From Mesostigma viride (lineage: Eukaryota; Streptophyta; Mesostigmatophyceae; Mesostigmatales; Mesostigmataceae), in NCBI GenBank assembly GCA_009746045.1, contig RPFO01001317.1, forward strand, positions 1 through 64,000: 64,000 bases of DNA, in the 5' to 3' direction. The position numbers and the translations under genes are program-made. Position 1 is the first letter of the stretch. Every line of letters starts with the position of its first letter. Positions 40,081 to 49,827 of the stretch are shown here, piece after piece. The notes under the pieces are model-generated. The model did no database searches. It saw only the letters and a program-made list of their open reading frames with translations, and was not told the origin of the DNA.

Positions 40081-41130
40081 CTACTGATAAACTAGGTAAC
40101 CATTTAGTGATCTGAAAACGAATTCTCGAAGTGTGGTGGACATCGCCATTATTTCAGAAAGCATATTTCAAATTAATGTTGATGTTTCAAGTTGTACACT
40201 GTCAATAAATTATAAGAAACTTTTATATATTCATTGAGAATGATAGATTACGGAGGTGAGATAGGCATGCAACATAAGGAAAAAACCGAACTTTTATATA
40301 TGTTTAAAAATATACTAAGTGAAGAACACCCACAAAGTGAAGACACCCAAACACTAGAGGAACCAAACCCTTTATATATATATTTTAAAAATGTAATTAC
40401 TTTCAGCATAGGTAAAGCCCACCCACCCCCATCAGTCCATGGAATACGTGCTACATGCTCCCCCAGACTAGATTAGCTTTTGCAGGACATCTTGCTCGCA
40501 CCAACCAGGTGGACACCGCCCAGGGCCTGGATGCCCCGGATAACTCACGGGCCGGCCAGCCATGCAGGCCGCCATGTCCTGACCTGGCCTGGCCCCACCG
40601 ACCCTACGGGCAGGCCCATCCCCAAGAAGGTTGGCCGCCCGCCTCCTACCTACCCTGAGCACTCAGCTGCTGGCGGACCTTGCGGCCCCCACCTTGGAGA
40701 AGCAACACCGCGTTCCCTCCCTCACCCTGGCATGGACAGCCATGCAGGACAAGGCGAGATGGCAGAACATTGTCAAGGCTCACGAGCCCCCCGCTGTTGG
40801 CAAGCAAGGCCCCAAGCTCCCCCAGGCGGAGGGGCCGGGCCCGGTAGGCAGATGCGTCACTCGGCTTGTGCATGATAGGTAGGTTTTTGTAGATAGTTTT
40901 TTGTAGATGGGTTTTTGTAGATAGGTTTGTTTTTTTTTTGTAGATAGGTTTTTCTCGGTTTAGCCACCATCCACCCCCACCAGTCCAGGGAATACTTGCT
41001 ACATGACCCCCCAACGGAGGCATGTTATAATTTAATTTTAATTTTAATGCTCCCCCAACGGAGTCATGTAATAATTTAATTTTAATTTAATTTAATTTAA
41101 TAGGTAAAGCACCCAAATTGAAACCAAGCT
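40081..41130 (+). mobile_element. retroelement debris including a LINE C-terminus (40455-40876)
   Basis: The plus strand at about 40460-40876 encodes RLAFAGHLARTNQVDTAQ and, after frame changes, a C-terminus of a LINE-type ORF2. Upstream, AT-rich DNA (40100-40400) holds no gene. Downstream, gtttttgtagatag is repeated about five times (40880-40955), followed by (ttttaattttaa)-type repeats near 41035-41100. Confidence 0.45.
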
Positions 41131-41134
41131 AACG

Positions 41135-41800
41135 ATGCAAACAAGATACATCACAACTACAAAGCAACTACAAGCCAGGACACCCACTGACCCACGAATG
41201 AAACCTTTATGTATATGGAACAACTTATTGCTGCCCGGGACAAACAGACACTCAAGCGGTTTGTGCACACCTGTCGGTATATTGATGATGTTTTTGTCAT
41301 GGGCAATCCTAGTTTTCATGCTCATCTGTACCAAGCCCCCGGGAGACCAGGTATTTACCCTCAAGCCTCACTCACGCCCAAGCTTGAGCACTGCTTCAGG
41401 CACTGCATGCAATTACCTTGATCTCAACATTACCCACACTGATAGACGTGGCTGGCGTACTAAGATTTATGAGAAGCGTCTAGAGCCACAGTTTAGCATG
41501 ATCAAGTTATTCGTTTTCCTGCCATTGACAGCGCTCTCTCAGATACCGCCAAGTATGGAGTTGTCCTTAGCCAGTTACATCGTTTCTCTCGCCTATGTTC
41601 CTACAAACAGGATTTTATTAAAGAGATTGTCCGCCTTCTGCACATCTTGATTATGAAGGGATACGACAAATGCATTATGCTAAAGCAAGTTAAGAATTTT
41701 CTCACGCAACGCCAGCATATATACGCCACATTCAGTCGCAGCACACTACATAGACAGATCGTCTCGCTGCTAGCATACACGCAATTGCTTAACACTTAAC
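41135..41800 (+). mobile_element. Penelope-like reverse transcriptase remnant
   Basis: Frames on the plus strand encode CRYIDDVFVMGNPSFHAHLY, then YLDLNITHTDRRGW, TKIYEKRLEPQFS and, in another frame, YGVVLSQLHRFSRLCSYKQDFIKEI. The YIDD box followed by YLDL and the 'SQL-R-x-R-x-C' block are typical of Penelope-like RTs. No GIY-YIG endonuclease is seen. The fragment ends in a TAA near 41800, next to an 8-bp-arm hairpin (cgctccta/taggagcg). Confidence 0.55.
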
Positions 41801-42097
41801 CGCTCCTACAGTATGCTAGGAGCGTTCCTTCTCTACTAATCCTATATGATCTCTGGTCTCCTGGGCATGCAGTCACATTTAATTTTCTTGCATGAATTCT
41901 CCAGGGTTTTACGTCATATCAACATCGCTTCCCAGCTCTACCGACTGGTTGGTCGCTCTACACCGCGTCTTGGTAATCCTCTCACGTGCCTCTTTGCGCT
42001 GCTATGTCGTCACTACACGTAAGTTTCTCACTCACACCGTCTTCTTTTGGTGATGTACAGTAGTGGGTATTTTCCTTGCTATTATTGAATTATTATT
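41801..42097. other. gene-free spacer
   Basis: Nothing recognisable apart from the hairpin at about 41802-41825. It ends at the 3' terminal repeat of the next element. Confidence 0.35.
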
Positions 42098-42231
42098 CTA
42101 TTAACCGTGGAACTCCAGGGTAACCAGACTCTTTATTAAAACAATGAGTGGAGCACATACAAAAGGCAGGCCACATCCCGGCTGCCGATGCTCATGGGAA
42201 CACTTATTGCTTGGCAAAGGCTAGCCTTATA
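42098..42231 (-). repeat. B2 terminal repeat of element 2
   Basis: Matches B1 (42694-42827) over about 134 bp with one visible difference (ggctgcc versus ggccgcc). Confidence 0.85.
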
Positions 42232-42259
42232 CCCCCAAACACGCAGGGAGGGTAGGCGG

Positions 42260-42693
42260 GAAAAGAAAAGAGGCCGACCTTAGCTAGGTGGGTTTGTTTT
42301 TGTCCTTTTTTGCGTGTCATGCGGCCTTGGCCCGGACGGCATTTTTTCGCCACGCAAATGTTGCGTCTGAACAAATGACGCAATGTGGCGTTCTAATTGC
42401 CGGCAGCTTACGTAAGGCTGCCGGGGCTATTAGGTCACATATTGCGTGAGAGAAGGAATCTAAATCTAGTTAATCACTACGCCATGAGCCAAGAAACCTA
42501 GACAGTGGCAGGTTTATACCTCAACGTAGCTCCTGCCACCTGGCCAAGAAAAACTGGCCAAAGTTTTGGCCACGACTGATCCGGATCAGGCCGCACCGGC
42601 CTCAAAAGGTATGTCACGTGAACCCAATAACCTAGCTATAGCGGCTACCCTTCCATCTCACTATAAAGAAACTATGTTCAGAGAACCACGATT
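42260..42693 (-). repeat. A2 repeat of element 2
   Basis: Matches 47111-47528 plus 48011-48028, apart from a two-base difference near the tatgtcacgtg motif. It contains a TATA-like tataaacc on the minus strand and a hairpin (ccggcagc/gctgccgg) around a ttacgtaa core. Confidence 0.85.
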
Positions 42694-42827
42694 CTATTAA
42701 CCGTGGAACTCCAGGGTAACCAGACTCTTTATTAAAACAATGAGTGGAGCACATACAAAAGGCAGGCCACATCCCGGCCGCCGATGCTCATGGGAACACT
42801 TATTGCTTGGCAAAGGCTAGCCTTATA
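42694..42827 (-). repeat. B1 repeat of element 2
   Basis: Overlaps the end of the pol ORF (stop at 42732), as is usual in compact split-repeat elements. Confidence 0.85.
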
Positions 42828-44861
42828 TCCCTCCCTGGCGATCCATGCCAGGGGCAAAGAACCTAGCATAATGACAGAGAAATGAACAACCAAATAGGTG
42901 GAGGGCAATTTCAAAATAGCCCGCCAGGCCCGAGGGGGGCAGGCAGCCATGGCCCGAAGAATAACCTCAGGCAGCTCCACCTCCAAACTGCGGTGCAAGC
43001 CCACATAATGGGCAACCGTGGAGCTGCTAAGCCAGCGCCCCCGGCCCTGGATGTCCCCCATGCTGCGACCCGCGAGGAAATCGTGAGTGGCACCTCCATG
43101 CCGCAGCCCGTGAATGGTGAAAATCTGGGCGACCCCCAAGGCCTGACTCGCAGCCTGCCAAATGCGCCGGAATTGCGGGTAGGTGAAAGGGAACACGGCC
43201 TCCCAAGCGTGCTTACCCGCGATGCAGTGACGGAGGATGGTTTCAGACATCACATCTTCTACCACCACTGACTGAGTCTTGCCCTTAGAGGTCTTGGTAG
43301 ACCTCAGCAGTAGGGCGCCCCGTTGAGCCGGCCCAAGCCGAACGTCAGGCTGGAGGCGCACATGGCCAACACGGAGGTTCAGCGCCTCCGAGATTCGCAG
43401 GTAATGGCGGAACACGATGACAACCAGCAGGCCCGCAAGGCGCTGACCTTGCATGACCATCGTGCTGGCAAGTGCAAACGCCGCCTCCCATGGAATGGGA
43501 GGAGGGGCACGGGGGGGCACAAGTGTTTTCCACCCAGCGAGGACGCCACGGGCCAAGTCCCACCGCTTCACCATACCGGGATAATAAAGTTGCAACCCCA
43601 TCAAGGCATTGACACACACTTGGCGGCTGTACCCCCGAAAATGAGCCCAGGCGACATACGCACAAAATGTCTCCTCAAGGGTGTCAGCTCGTGACGATGA
43701 CCCGTCCGCCCGCCCACCAGCCTCCCACCAAGTCAAGAGGGAATCAAGACCACGACGGTAGGCCAGCAAAGTAGCCGGCTTTACTTTCCCCTCTAGCAAT
43801 GGAAGGTAGCTAACAGGTGCAGGGGGCCCCGGGTTAGGATGGATGCCTTCCGCGGTCAGGTCGCGCACCCAGCCTGCCAAGAAAGTCGCCATGGATTGGC
43901 CGCGAGAAACGCCATCGGCTGGTTGAAGTGCACTCGGCGTCCACACCCACTGGGAACGACTCCCCGTGGCGAGGGTCAGCGCGCACAAGCGGCGGCACTG
44001 CTTGTTGAGCTTGTGGGATGAGGACCGCCCCTTAGCCAAGCAGCCCAACGCCGCGGTGGAGTCCACCAACCTCACCACCCGCTTGCCTCGGTTTGCCAAG
44101 CTGCGCGCACTCCTCTCCACGCCCTTCACTGCAGCCCGCACCTCCTTCTCGTTGATGTGCATCCCCGGATCCCGCCAACGACTCCGGACCCCAACCCGCC
44201 ATTGCTGGCTAGTGATTGCTTGTTGCGCCCGCGCGCTCAGTGGCCTAGGGCCAGCGTAGGCCACCTCACTTGGTATGAGCAAAGTCGGGTACCCCCGCAC
44301 CTCTCGTGCCCTCGCCAGCTCCGTCACATCGCCCGGCTCCATGGTTGCGTACACGACACCTTGCCCGTAGGTGGACGCGTCAGATGCAACCACCTCACGG
44401 GCCAAAGGTGCGCTTCGGTCAACCCTTAGCATGGGAGCCAAGGCCAGGGCACACTCTAACTCCTCCCGCACCCCGGCCCACAGCACCCAGGATCGCTGCC
44501 CCCACCCTTGCAGGCTGATGAATTTGAAACATTGCTGCCAAATGGACAAGCAGCTGCGGCTTAACATCTGCAGCCACAACCACCGCCCCAAGACGGCAGC
44601 CAGCCCCTCGGCCGTAGCTCGGCCTCGAGTGAGTATAGCCTGCGTGTGGGCGATCACAAGGTTGAGCTGCTTGACCGTTGGTTCCAGCACGCCGTTCCGT
44701 CGGTGCACCACCCCTAGGGCTTCTAGCTCGTCCCCTTCCAGGCTCGCCATCTTAGTCTTCTCCTTAGACGGCACAAGGTTGTTAGGGAGGTAGCCTTCCT
44801 CAATAGCGCGCGTGATGAGCTGGTTCACCGCCTCGCAGGTCCGCCCGTTGCTGGCCACCAA
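42732..44861 (-). CDS. DIRS element 2 Pol: RT end, RNase H, tyrosine recombinase
   Basis: Continues from the upstream ORF after one missing base in the G5 run (plus strand) at 44888-44892; the joined sequence restores the catalytic IDDL of the RT. RNase H boxes follow (SDASTYGQG, INEKEVRAA, LVDSTAAL, ALQPADGVSR). After IHPNPGP at 43823-43843, the recombinase has YLRISEALNLRVGHV, IHGLRHGGATHD, RGRWLSSSTVAHYVGLHRS, so both conserved Arg, the His/Trp and the Tyr are present and the enzyme looks intact. About 70 hydrophobic residues after the Tyr box extend into B1. Confidence 0.85.
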   Translation of the reverse strand: MVASNGRTCEAVNQLITRAIEEGYLPNNLVPSKEKTKMASLEGDELEALGVVHRRNGVLEPTVKQLNLVIAHTQAILTRGRATAEGLAAVLGRWLWLQMLSRSCLSIWQQCFKFISLQGWGQRSWVLWAGVREELECALALAPMLRVDRSAPLAREVVASDASTYGQGVVYATMEPGDVTELARAREVRGYPTLLIPSEVAYAGPRPLSARAQQAITSQQWRVGVRSRWRDPGMHINEKEVRAAVKGVERSARSLANRGKRVVRLVDSTAALGCLAKGRSSSHKLNKQCRRLCALTLATGSRSQWVWTPSALQPADGVSRGQSMATFLAGWVRDLTAEGIHPNPGPPAPVSYLPLLEGKVKPATLLAYRRGLDSLLTWWEAGGRADGSSSRADTLEETFCAYVAWAHFRGYSRQVCVNALMGLQLYYPGMVKRWDLARGVLAGWKTLVPPRAPPPIPWEAAFALASTMVMQGQRLAGLLVVIVFRHYLRISEALNLRVGHVRLQPDVRLGPAQRGALLLRSTKTSKGKTQSVVVEDVMSETILRHCIAGKHAWEAVFPFTYPQFRRIWQAASQALGVAQIFTIHGLRHGGATHDFLAGRSMGDIQGRGRWLSSSTVAHYVGLHRSLEVELPEVILRAMAACPPRAWRAILKLPSTYLVVHFSVIMLGSLPLAWIAREGYKASLCQAISVPMSIGGRDVACLLYVLHSLF

Positions 44862-47023
44862 GTCATCAATATGGTGATGGACAGCATGGGGGCAGGGGGG
44901 TTTTCCAGGTCAATCTGAAGCTCCCCGGCGCGCTCCTCCTTGTACTCGATGGCCAAGCGCAGTGGCTGGCCACACTCGTCGCGCACCAAGGTGAGCTCAC
45001 CTGCGCTTGAGAGGTAGTTGACCTGGCGCCTCGGATCCAGGGCACCGGTCATGTAGAGCACCATCTCATGGATGGCCTCCCCCAGCGCCACCGCATGGGA
45101 ATGTCCCATGGCCAGCACCTTGAGCACGGGCCACACCTTCCGCCTGGGCCCTGCCAGACCTACGCTAGTCGACCACACACTAGGAAGCCCTTGGTAGTCC
45201 CACCACCACTCGGGCACCTCGATGGAATAGTAGTATGACACGAGGTCGCTCTTGGCGCAGTAGCACCAGCCTTTGATGTAGACCTCCACGAGGATGCCCA
45301 GGTGGGGTAGCAGGATCTTGGGGGGGTCCACCCACAGCAGGTTGCCCAGCTTCCTGTTGACGATGAACCGAAGCTCACCCACCCCCTTGGCCACTCCAAA
45401 GCAGCCATCCACCCACTTGGGCCGCCTCTCCCGGAACGCCACCATGCCCACGCCCGCTGCCCGGCTCATGAGCTTGCCCCATTCAGCCATGGAGCATCCC
45501 CGGCTGGGCTTGGGCACATTCCAATACTTTGCGCTCGCCACGACCGCTGGCTTGATGCAGTTCTCTTCGCTGGCATATATCTCCCGCCAGCTCGGCCGCA
45601 TAGCCAACAGGTCGAGCAGCCGTGCCTTCCCCGCCACCTCCGCCTTTGGTAGACTCACCGCGTCCGCGCGCAGTTGTTCATACTTATTCTGCTTCCCATA
45701 TATTGCATCAGCACCTTCTTGCTCCTGGCCTGTCGCAACGCCCCCTACGCGGCGACTGTGCCAGGTGCAGTGCCTCTTGACCCTCGCAAGGGCCTCCTCC
45801 CTCCCCTTAGAGCACGCCCCTCTAGGGTTAGGAGGAGGGTCTTGCCCCCCTCCCCACAGCCAATTAAGCCAACGCACTACCTTGCATTGCAGTGTGTACT
45901 CGCGGTGGCGGCGCGTGGCACGCTGTCGCCGGCGTGCCGATCTCACCCTGCCCCACGCGGTGTACGCTGGCCTAAGTGGGTATGGCAGCGGGAAAAGGGA
46001 GCGGTCCCGCTGGGATTCTATTTCCCTACTTGTTGAGCCTTGCTGAGCTTGTCCAAGAGGATGGCAGTTTGGAGAGCTGCCTTGACAGCCGGGGTGGCTG
46101 ACAGTGCAGCCTCCTCCCCCAATGGCAGGAGGTGGCTGGCCACCTTCCACCCCCCCCTCCTTGCCCTCCACCTGCAGCAAGGCCGCCACCACCCTCATTA
46201 GGTACTCCATGCCCACAAGCTCCCCGGCTGCTGAGCCCAGCTCCTTGAGAAGGGTGTCCATGGCCAATGCAATGTTCATGACAATTTTCCTGTTCTCCAT
46301 GTTTCGCCAATTTCCAGGCTTGACCGTCATGACCCACGACCGGATTCCCATCCCATTGTCGCTGGCGTCCTCCAACACCCCCGGCAGCGCCACCCCTTTC
46401 GAGGCCTTGAAGTGGCTTCCCGCCCCCTCCATTCCTCCCAGCGCTGCCTTCAAACCTTGCATGAATTTCTCGGCTGCGACCTCCCCCTCCTCGTCCTCCT
46501 CGTCGTCCTGATTTTCGGTTTCCGGAGGTGCCCCAACGAATGTCGCCAACCTCGCCCTTATTTCCTTTCCGACAGCCCCCCCACCTGCCGAAACCTTGGC
46601 TGCGCCTTTCGGCTTGGCCATTTTTCGTTGCGCAGGTGTCGTTGGTGGCAGCGCCTGATCCTCCTCCTCGTCCGCCGCGAGATCTGCCACGGCCAGCAGT
46701 TTTGCCACCAACGTTCCGTTTGGGTCACGTGCGTCCAACACGTCGCCAACATCAACGTGATCGGCCAGCAACTGCACGACAGACTTCAGCTGGCTCGAGC
46801 TCCACGAGCTGGCGTCCGTCACCCAGTCCTCGGCACCGAAGACCTGCTCGACTGCCCCCACCGCCTCTGCGGGGCTGATGCACTTGGCGAGCAGAGTGGC
46901 GAGCTGCTTCTTTTTGGCGCTGAAGGCGACTGGCGCGTGACTGGCGGCAGCAGCCCGCGGTGTGGGCGTCCCGTCCTCCCCGCGCGTTGCCTGCCCTCCT
47001 GTAGCTTTGCGCCCCTTCGGCAT
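44825..47023 (-). CDS. DIRS element 2 Gag and N-terminal RT
   Basis: A 732-codon ORF starting at the ATG at 47023. The basic N-terminus (MPKGRKATGG) leads into a Gag-like helical domain, an acidic linker, a second helical block, then a basic linker and the first half of the reverse transcriptase (CSMAEWGKL, FGVAKGVGELRFIVNRKLGN, KSDLVSYYYSIEVPEW, VLAMGHSHAVALG). Fusion of Gag and RT in one frame differs from element 1, where the two are separated; it may be true readthrough or a product of local frame errors. Confidence 0.75.
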   Translation of the reverse strand: MPKGRKATGGQATRGEDGTPTPRAAAASHAPVAFSAKKKQLATLLAKCISPAEAVGAVEQVFGAEDWVTDASSWSSSQLKSVVQLLADHVDVGDVLDARDPNGTLVAKLLAVADLAADEEEDQALPPTTPAQRKMAKPKGAAKVSAGGGAVGKEIRARLATFVGAPPETENQDDEEDEEGEVAAEKFMQGLKAALGGMEGAGSHFKASKGVALPGVLEDASDNGMGIRSWVMTVKPGNWRNMENRKIVMNIALAMDTLLKELGSAAGELVGMEYLMRVVAALLQVEGKEGGVEGGQPPPAIGGGGCTVSHPGCQGSSPNCHPLGQAQQGSTSREIESQRDRSLFPLPYPLRPAYTAWGRVRSARRRQRATRRHREYTLQCKVVRWLNWLWGGGQDPPPNPRGACSKGREEALARVKRHCTWHSRRVGGVATGQEQEGADAIYGKQNKYEQLRADAVSLPKAEVAGKARLLDLLAMRPSWREIYASEENCIKPAVVASAKYWNVPKPSRGCSMAEWGKLMSRAAGVGMVAFRERRPKWVDGCFGVAKGVGELRFIVNRKLGNLLWVDPPKILLPHLGILVEVYIKGWCYCAKSDLVSYYYSIEVPEWWWDYQGLPSVWSTSVGLAGPRRKVWPVLKVLAMGHSHAVALGEAIHEMVLYMTGALDPRRQVNYLSSAGELTLVRDECGQPLRLAIEYKEERAGELQIDLENPPAPMLSITILMTWWPATGGPARR

Positions 47024-47110
47024 TGCTGCTCAGGGCCAAAAATGGCTCCGACAGTACAGGTTCGTCAAACCAGAGGTTCGTTTCCCCTGGCTTGCTGTCG
47101 CCGCCCTCGT

Positions 47111-47528
47111 GAAAAGAAAAGAGGCCGACCTTAGCTAGGTGGGTTTGTTTTTGTCCTTTTTTGCGTGTCATGCGGCCTTGGCCCGGACGGCATTTTTTCG
47201 CCACGCAAATGTTGCGTCTGAACAAATGACGCAATGTGGCGTTCTAATTGCCGGCAGCTTACGTAAGGCTGCCGGGGCTATTAGGTCACATATTGCGTGA
47301 GAGAAGGAATCTAAATCTAGTTAATCACTACGCCATGAGCCAAGAAACCTAGACAGTGGCAGGTTTATACCTCAACGTAGCTCCTGCCACCTGGCCAAGA
47401 AAAACTGGCCAAAGTTTTGGCCACGACTGATCCGGATCAGGCCGCACCGGCCTCAAAAGGTATATGTCACGTGAACCCAATAACCTAGCTATAGCGGCTA
47501 CCCTTCCATCTCACTATAAAGAAACTAT
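47111..47528 (-). repeat. A1 repeat of element 2 (main part)
   Basis: Matches A2. The remaining 18 bp of A1 lie at 48011-48028, beyond a 473-bp insertion. A repeated agaaactat (47520-47528 and 48002-48010) marks the insertion site. Confidence 0.8.
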
Positions 47529-48001
47529 TCTGATCAGACACTCCGCAAAGGTGAAAACCTTTGCGTTCAGTGCCGGGCCGCGGAAAACGCGGAAAACGCG
47601 ATCTACAAATGAATCCGACCTGAATCGAACTGGGGACCTCTCGCACCAAATTTTGCTGACAATAGGACGGACGTCTCCGGTTACCATGGCATCGCCAACT
47701 TACACCTACAGTCATCCGCAAAATTTCTCCTGTCCGGGGAGTGATGCAAGCCTTTCGGATTTGGTACTAGATAAATCACTCGAGATCTGTGTGTAGGAGT
47801 ACTACACACGTGTCTGCACGCGAGACTTGTTCAGTCTCGCACCGTGAGACGGGCTGAACACGGCTGAAACCTTCTCTAGAAGGGGGCGTAGCCGGTACTA
47901 TCGAAATCAGCCAAGCGTATATTCTGATCAGACACTCCGCAAAGGTGAAAACCTTTGCGTTCAGTGCCGGGCCGCGGAAAACGCGGAAAACGCTATGATA
48001 T
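47529..48001. mobile_element. small element with 71-bp direct repeats nested in A1 of element 2
   Basis: A 473-bp insertion flanked by the 9-bp direct repeat agaaactat. Its ends carry a 71-bp direct repeat (47529-47599 and 47923-47993), each holding a perfect 9-bp-stem hairpin closed by a GAAA tetraloop (cgcaaaggt-gaaa-acctttgcg) and a second hairpin (ccgcg-gaaaa-cgcgg). The empty site is preserved in A2 (42668-42693). Short terminal repeats around a non-coding core resemble TRIM or retrozyme-type elements, but no primer-binding site or ribozyme core is clear. Confidence 0.7.
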
Positions 48002-48028
48002 AGAAACTATGTTCAGAGAACCACGATT

Positions 48029-48300
48029 ATTTTATTTTTTTCCCCTTCCTCTTATTCTTGTTTCCTTTTCTTTTTTCTTTCTCTTTGTATCCTTATTCTT
48101 ATGCTTCTTCTATTTTTCATTTATTCTTTTTTTATTTATCATTTTCTTCCTCATTACTTCTACTTCCATTATCATCCTCATTCCTACTTCTACTTTTTAC
48201 TTGTACATGTTTCTTTTTTATTTATCATTACTTCTACTTACATCATTCTCCTCATTTCTACTTATACCTTTTACTTGTACATTTTTTCTTTGAGAGAGTT
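48029..48300. repeat. pyrimidine-rich low-complexity tract
   Basis: About 270 bp composed almost wholly of T and C on the plus strand (ttttatttttttccccttcc...). It gives long hydrophobic ORFs in all plus frames, which I treat as artefacts. It lies between element 2 and a LINE 3' end. Confidence 0.6.
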
Positions 48301-48426
48301 GGGCAAGAGGCATTGACCTTGTTGGATTGGAGTTCCCGGGAAGCAAGGGTGCTTACAACAATAATTATACTCCAGGCCCTAAATCCAACATTGACTATGC
48401 CTCACCGTCCCCAGCAATGACCTCTA

Positions 48427-49103
48427 TGTGCTTCTTCTTCTTCTGACGATCCTGACCTACGGCGCCGAGATGTGGACACTGACACAGGAGCTGGAGCAAC
48501 GACTCGACGGCAACGTCACCAAGATGCTGCGCAAGGCCCTTAACATCCCCTTTGGTTTGCACATTAGTAATGAGGATTTGTACGCTGATTTGCCCTATGT
48601 TTCCCACATTATTAGGCACAGGCGCCCGGGCCTAGCCGGGCACCTGGCCCGCACAGATCAGGTAGATACATCAGATAGACTAGCTGGCACCAAGCCCGCC
48701 CAGCCTGGGCAATATGTCCTCACCTGGCGACTGGCGTGCCCCCGGCCGCGCGCGGCAGGGCCGCCACCCGTGGAATTTTCGTGATTGACTCGGCATGGAC
48801 ATGTGCTACACTAGACGTGACGGGCTCACACCCGGGCATGCAGCCTCCTGGTTTGTCTGTCCTATGGAGGCAGATGGTGCGCAAGGATAGATGGCAAGTA
48901 GTGATGAAGGAGACCACCCCCAAGCCTGTGGGGGCTCCGCGTGTGACCAAGTATGGCATTCATAGCGATTCGGGCCGCGGTGCCCACACCCCTGTAACTA
49001 GGACCTAGTTAGCTTATACCATCCATTCCATCCCATGTTCCCCTCCCACTGAGGACTTATGCTCACGTGACGCAGTCACGTGTCTATTAATTAATTAATT
49101 AAT
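48427..49103 (+). mobile_element. LINE 3' end (5'-truncated copy)
   Basis: Encodes the ORF2 C-terminus (LTILTYGAEMWTLTQELEQRL, KMLRKALNIPFGLHISNEDLYADLP, IIRHRRPGLAGHLARTDQ). A 3' UTR follows, with a perfect 8-bp-arm palindrome cacgtgac-gca-gtcacgtg (49064-49082) and the tail (TTAA)n to 49103. This 3' hairpin plus simple-repeat tail is shared by all copies in the window and probably serves as the RT recognition signal. Confidence 0.7.
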
Positions 49104-49650
49104 TCTTCTTTTCACTTCTTTATATATCTTTCTTCTCTATCTTATCTTTCTTTCTATTTCTTTTTACTTTCCTCCCAGAAACATTTATTCCATGTGTTTT
49201 TATAAATCTGTTCCCTATTTGTCTCCCTTCATGCAGATCTTCTAACAGCCAGCACGCGGCATCCGCGGTCTTCGCGCCTTTCCTCACAGGACAACTGCTC
49301 TAGTCATTCCATGACGTTGGTACGCCATGCGTCCAGGACTAGTTGTCTCACTTAATACTGGAATACAACATCACGTTTTGCCTTTAGCAGAAAACAATGG
49401 TACGTCGCGGCAGGACATTAAATGAGATCTGCATGCAAGCTAGGCTGAACGGCCGGCCCTTTAACATCATGCATTAATGCATGCTAGATTACAGCTACCA
49501 CGTTGGCAAACTGCTAAATTCAAGCACTGAGCAACACTCAAACTACTAAGGATTATAGATCTTGCACGTCAAGTTACTGCGACTATGATGCAGAAACCGT
49601 GCACTTGTGGCAGTCTCTAGAATGGCTTCTATGTATAGATCCCCCCATGC
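49104..49650. other. gene-free stretch
   Basis: No ORF or repeat of note. It contains the likely 3' flank of the LRR gene on the minus strand. Confidence 0.35.
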
Positions 49651-49827
49651 GTATGTCAAGCCAAAGGATAATTTGGCTGGAACGCTTTACCACAACTTGG
49701 TACGGTCATCATACTACAGTAGTAGTACCCTAAATTGCTGATGGTTTTCAGTAAAAAATTCTGATTCGTCCGGAGTAAGTCATCACGTTCAGAAGAGCTC
49801 AGCCTGGTGCGCCAAAGTAATCCCACA

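Larger units (their letters stand above)
42098..48028 (-). mobile_element. DIRS-type retrotransposon 2 with complete split direct repeats
   Basis: Reading on the minus strand, the order is A1 (48028-47111, interrupted by a small insertion), ORFs (47023-42732), B1 (42827-42694), A2 (42693-42260) and B2 (42231-42098). A copies are about 434 bp, B copies about 134 bp, and both are almost identical between copies. This A1-ORF-B1-A2-B2 arrangement is diagnostic for PAT/Ngaro-type split-repeat elements, which replicate through a circular intermediate. Near-identity of the repeats implies recent activity. Confidence 0.85.

Noticed and set aside
47600-47690. tRNA-like sequence on the minus strand (gttcgattc T-loop in a tRNA-like context)
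   Set aside because: The T-stem has mismatches and no matching 5' acceptor arm was found; at most a tRNA-derived fragment.
47529-47993. Hammerhead ribozyme in the 71-bp repeats
   Set aside because: Hairpins with GAAA loops are present, but the CUGANGA core was not found on either strand.
47955-48420. Hydrophobic ORFs that look like membrane proteins
   Set aside because: Translation of a pyrimidine-rich low-complexity tract.
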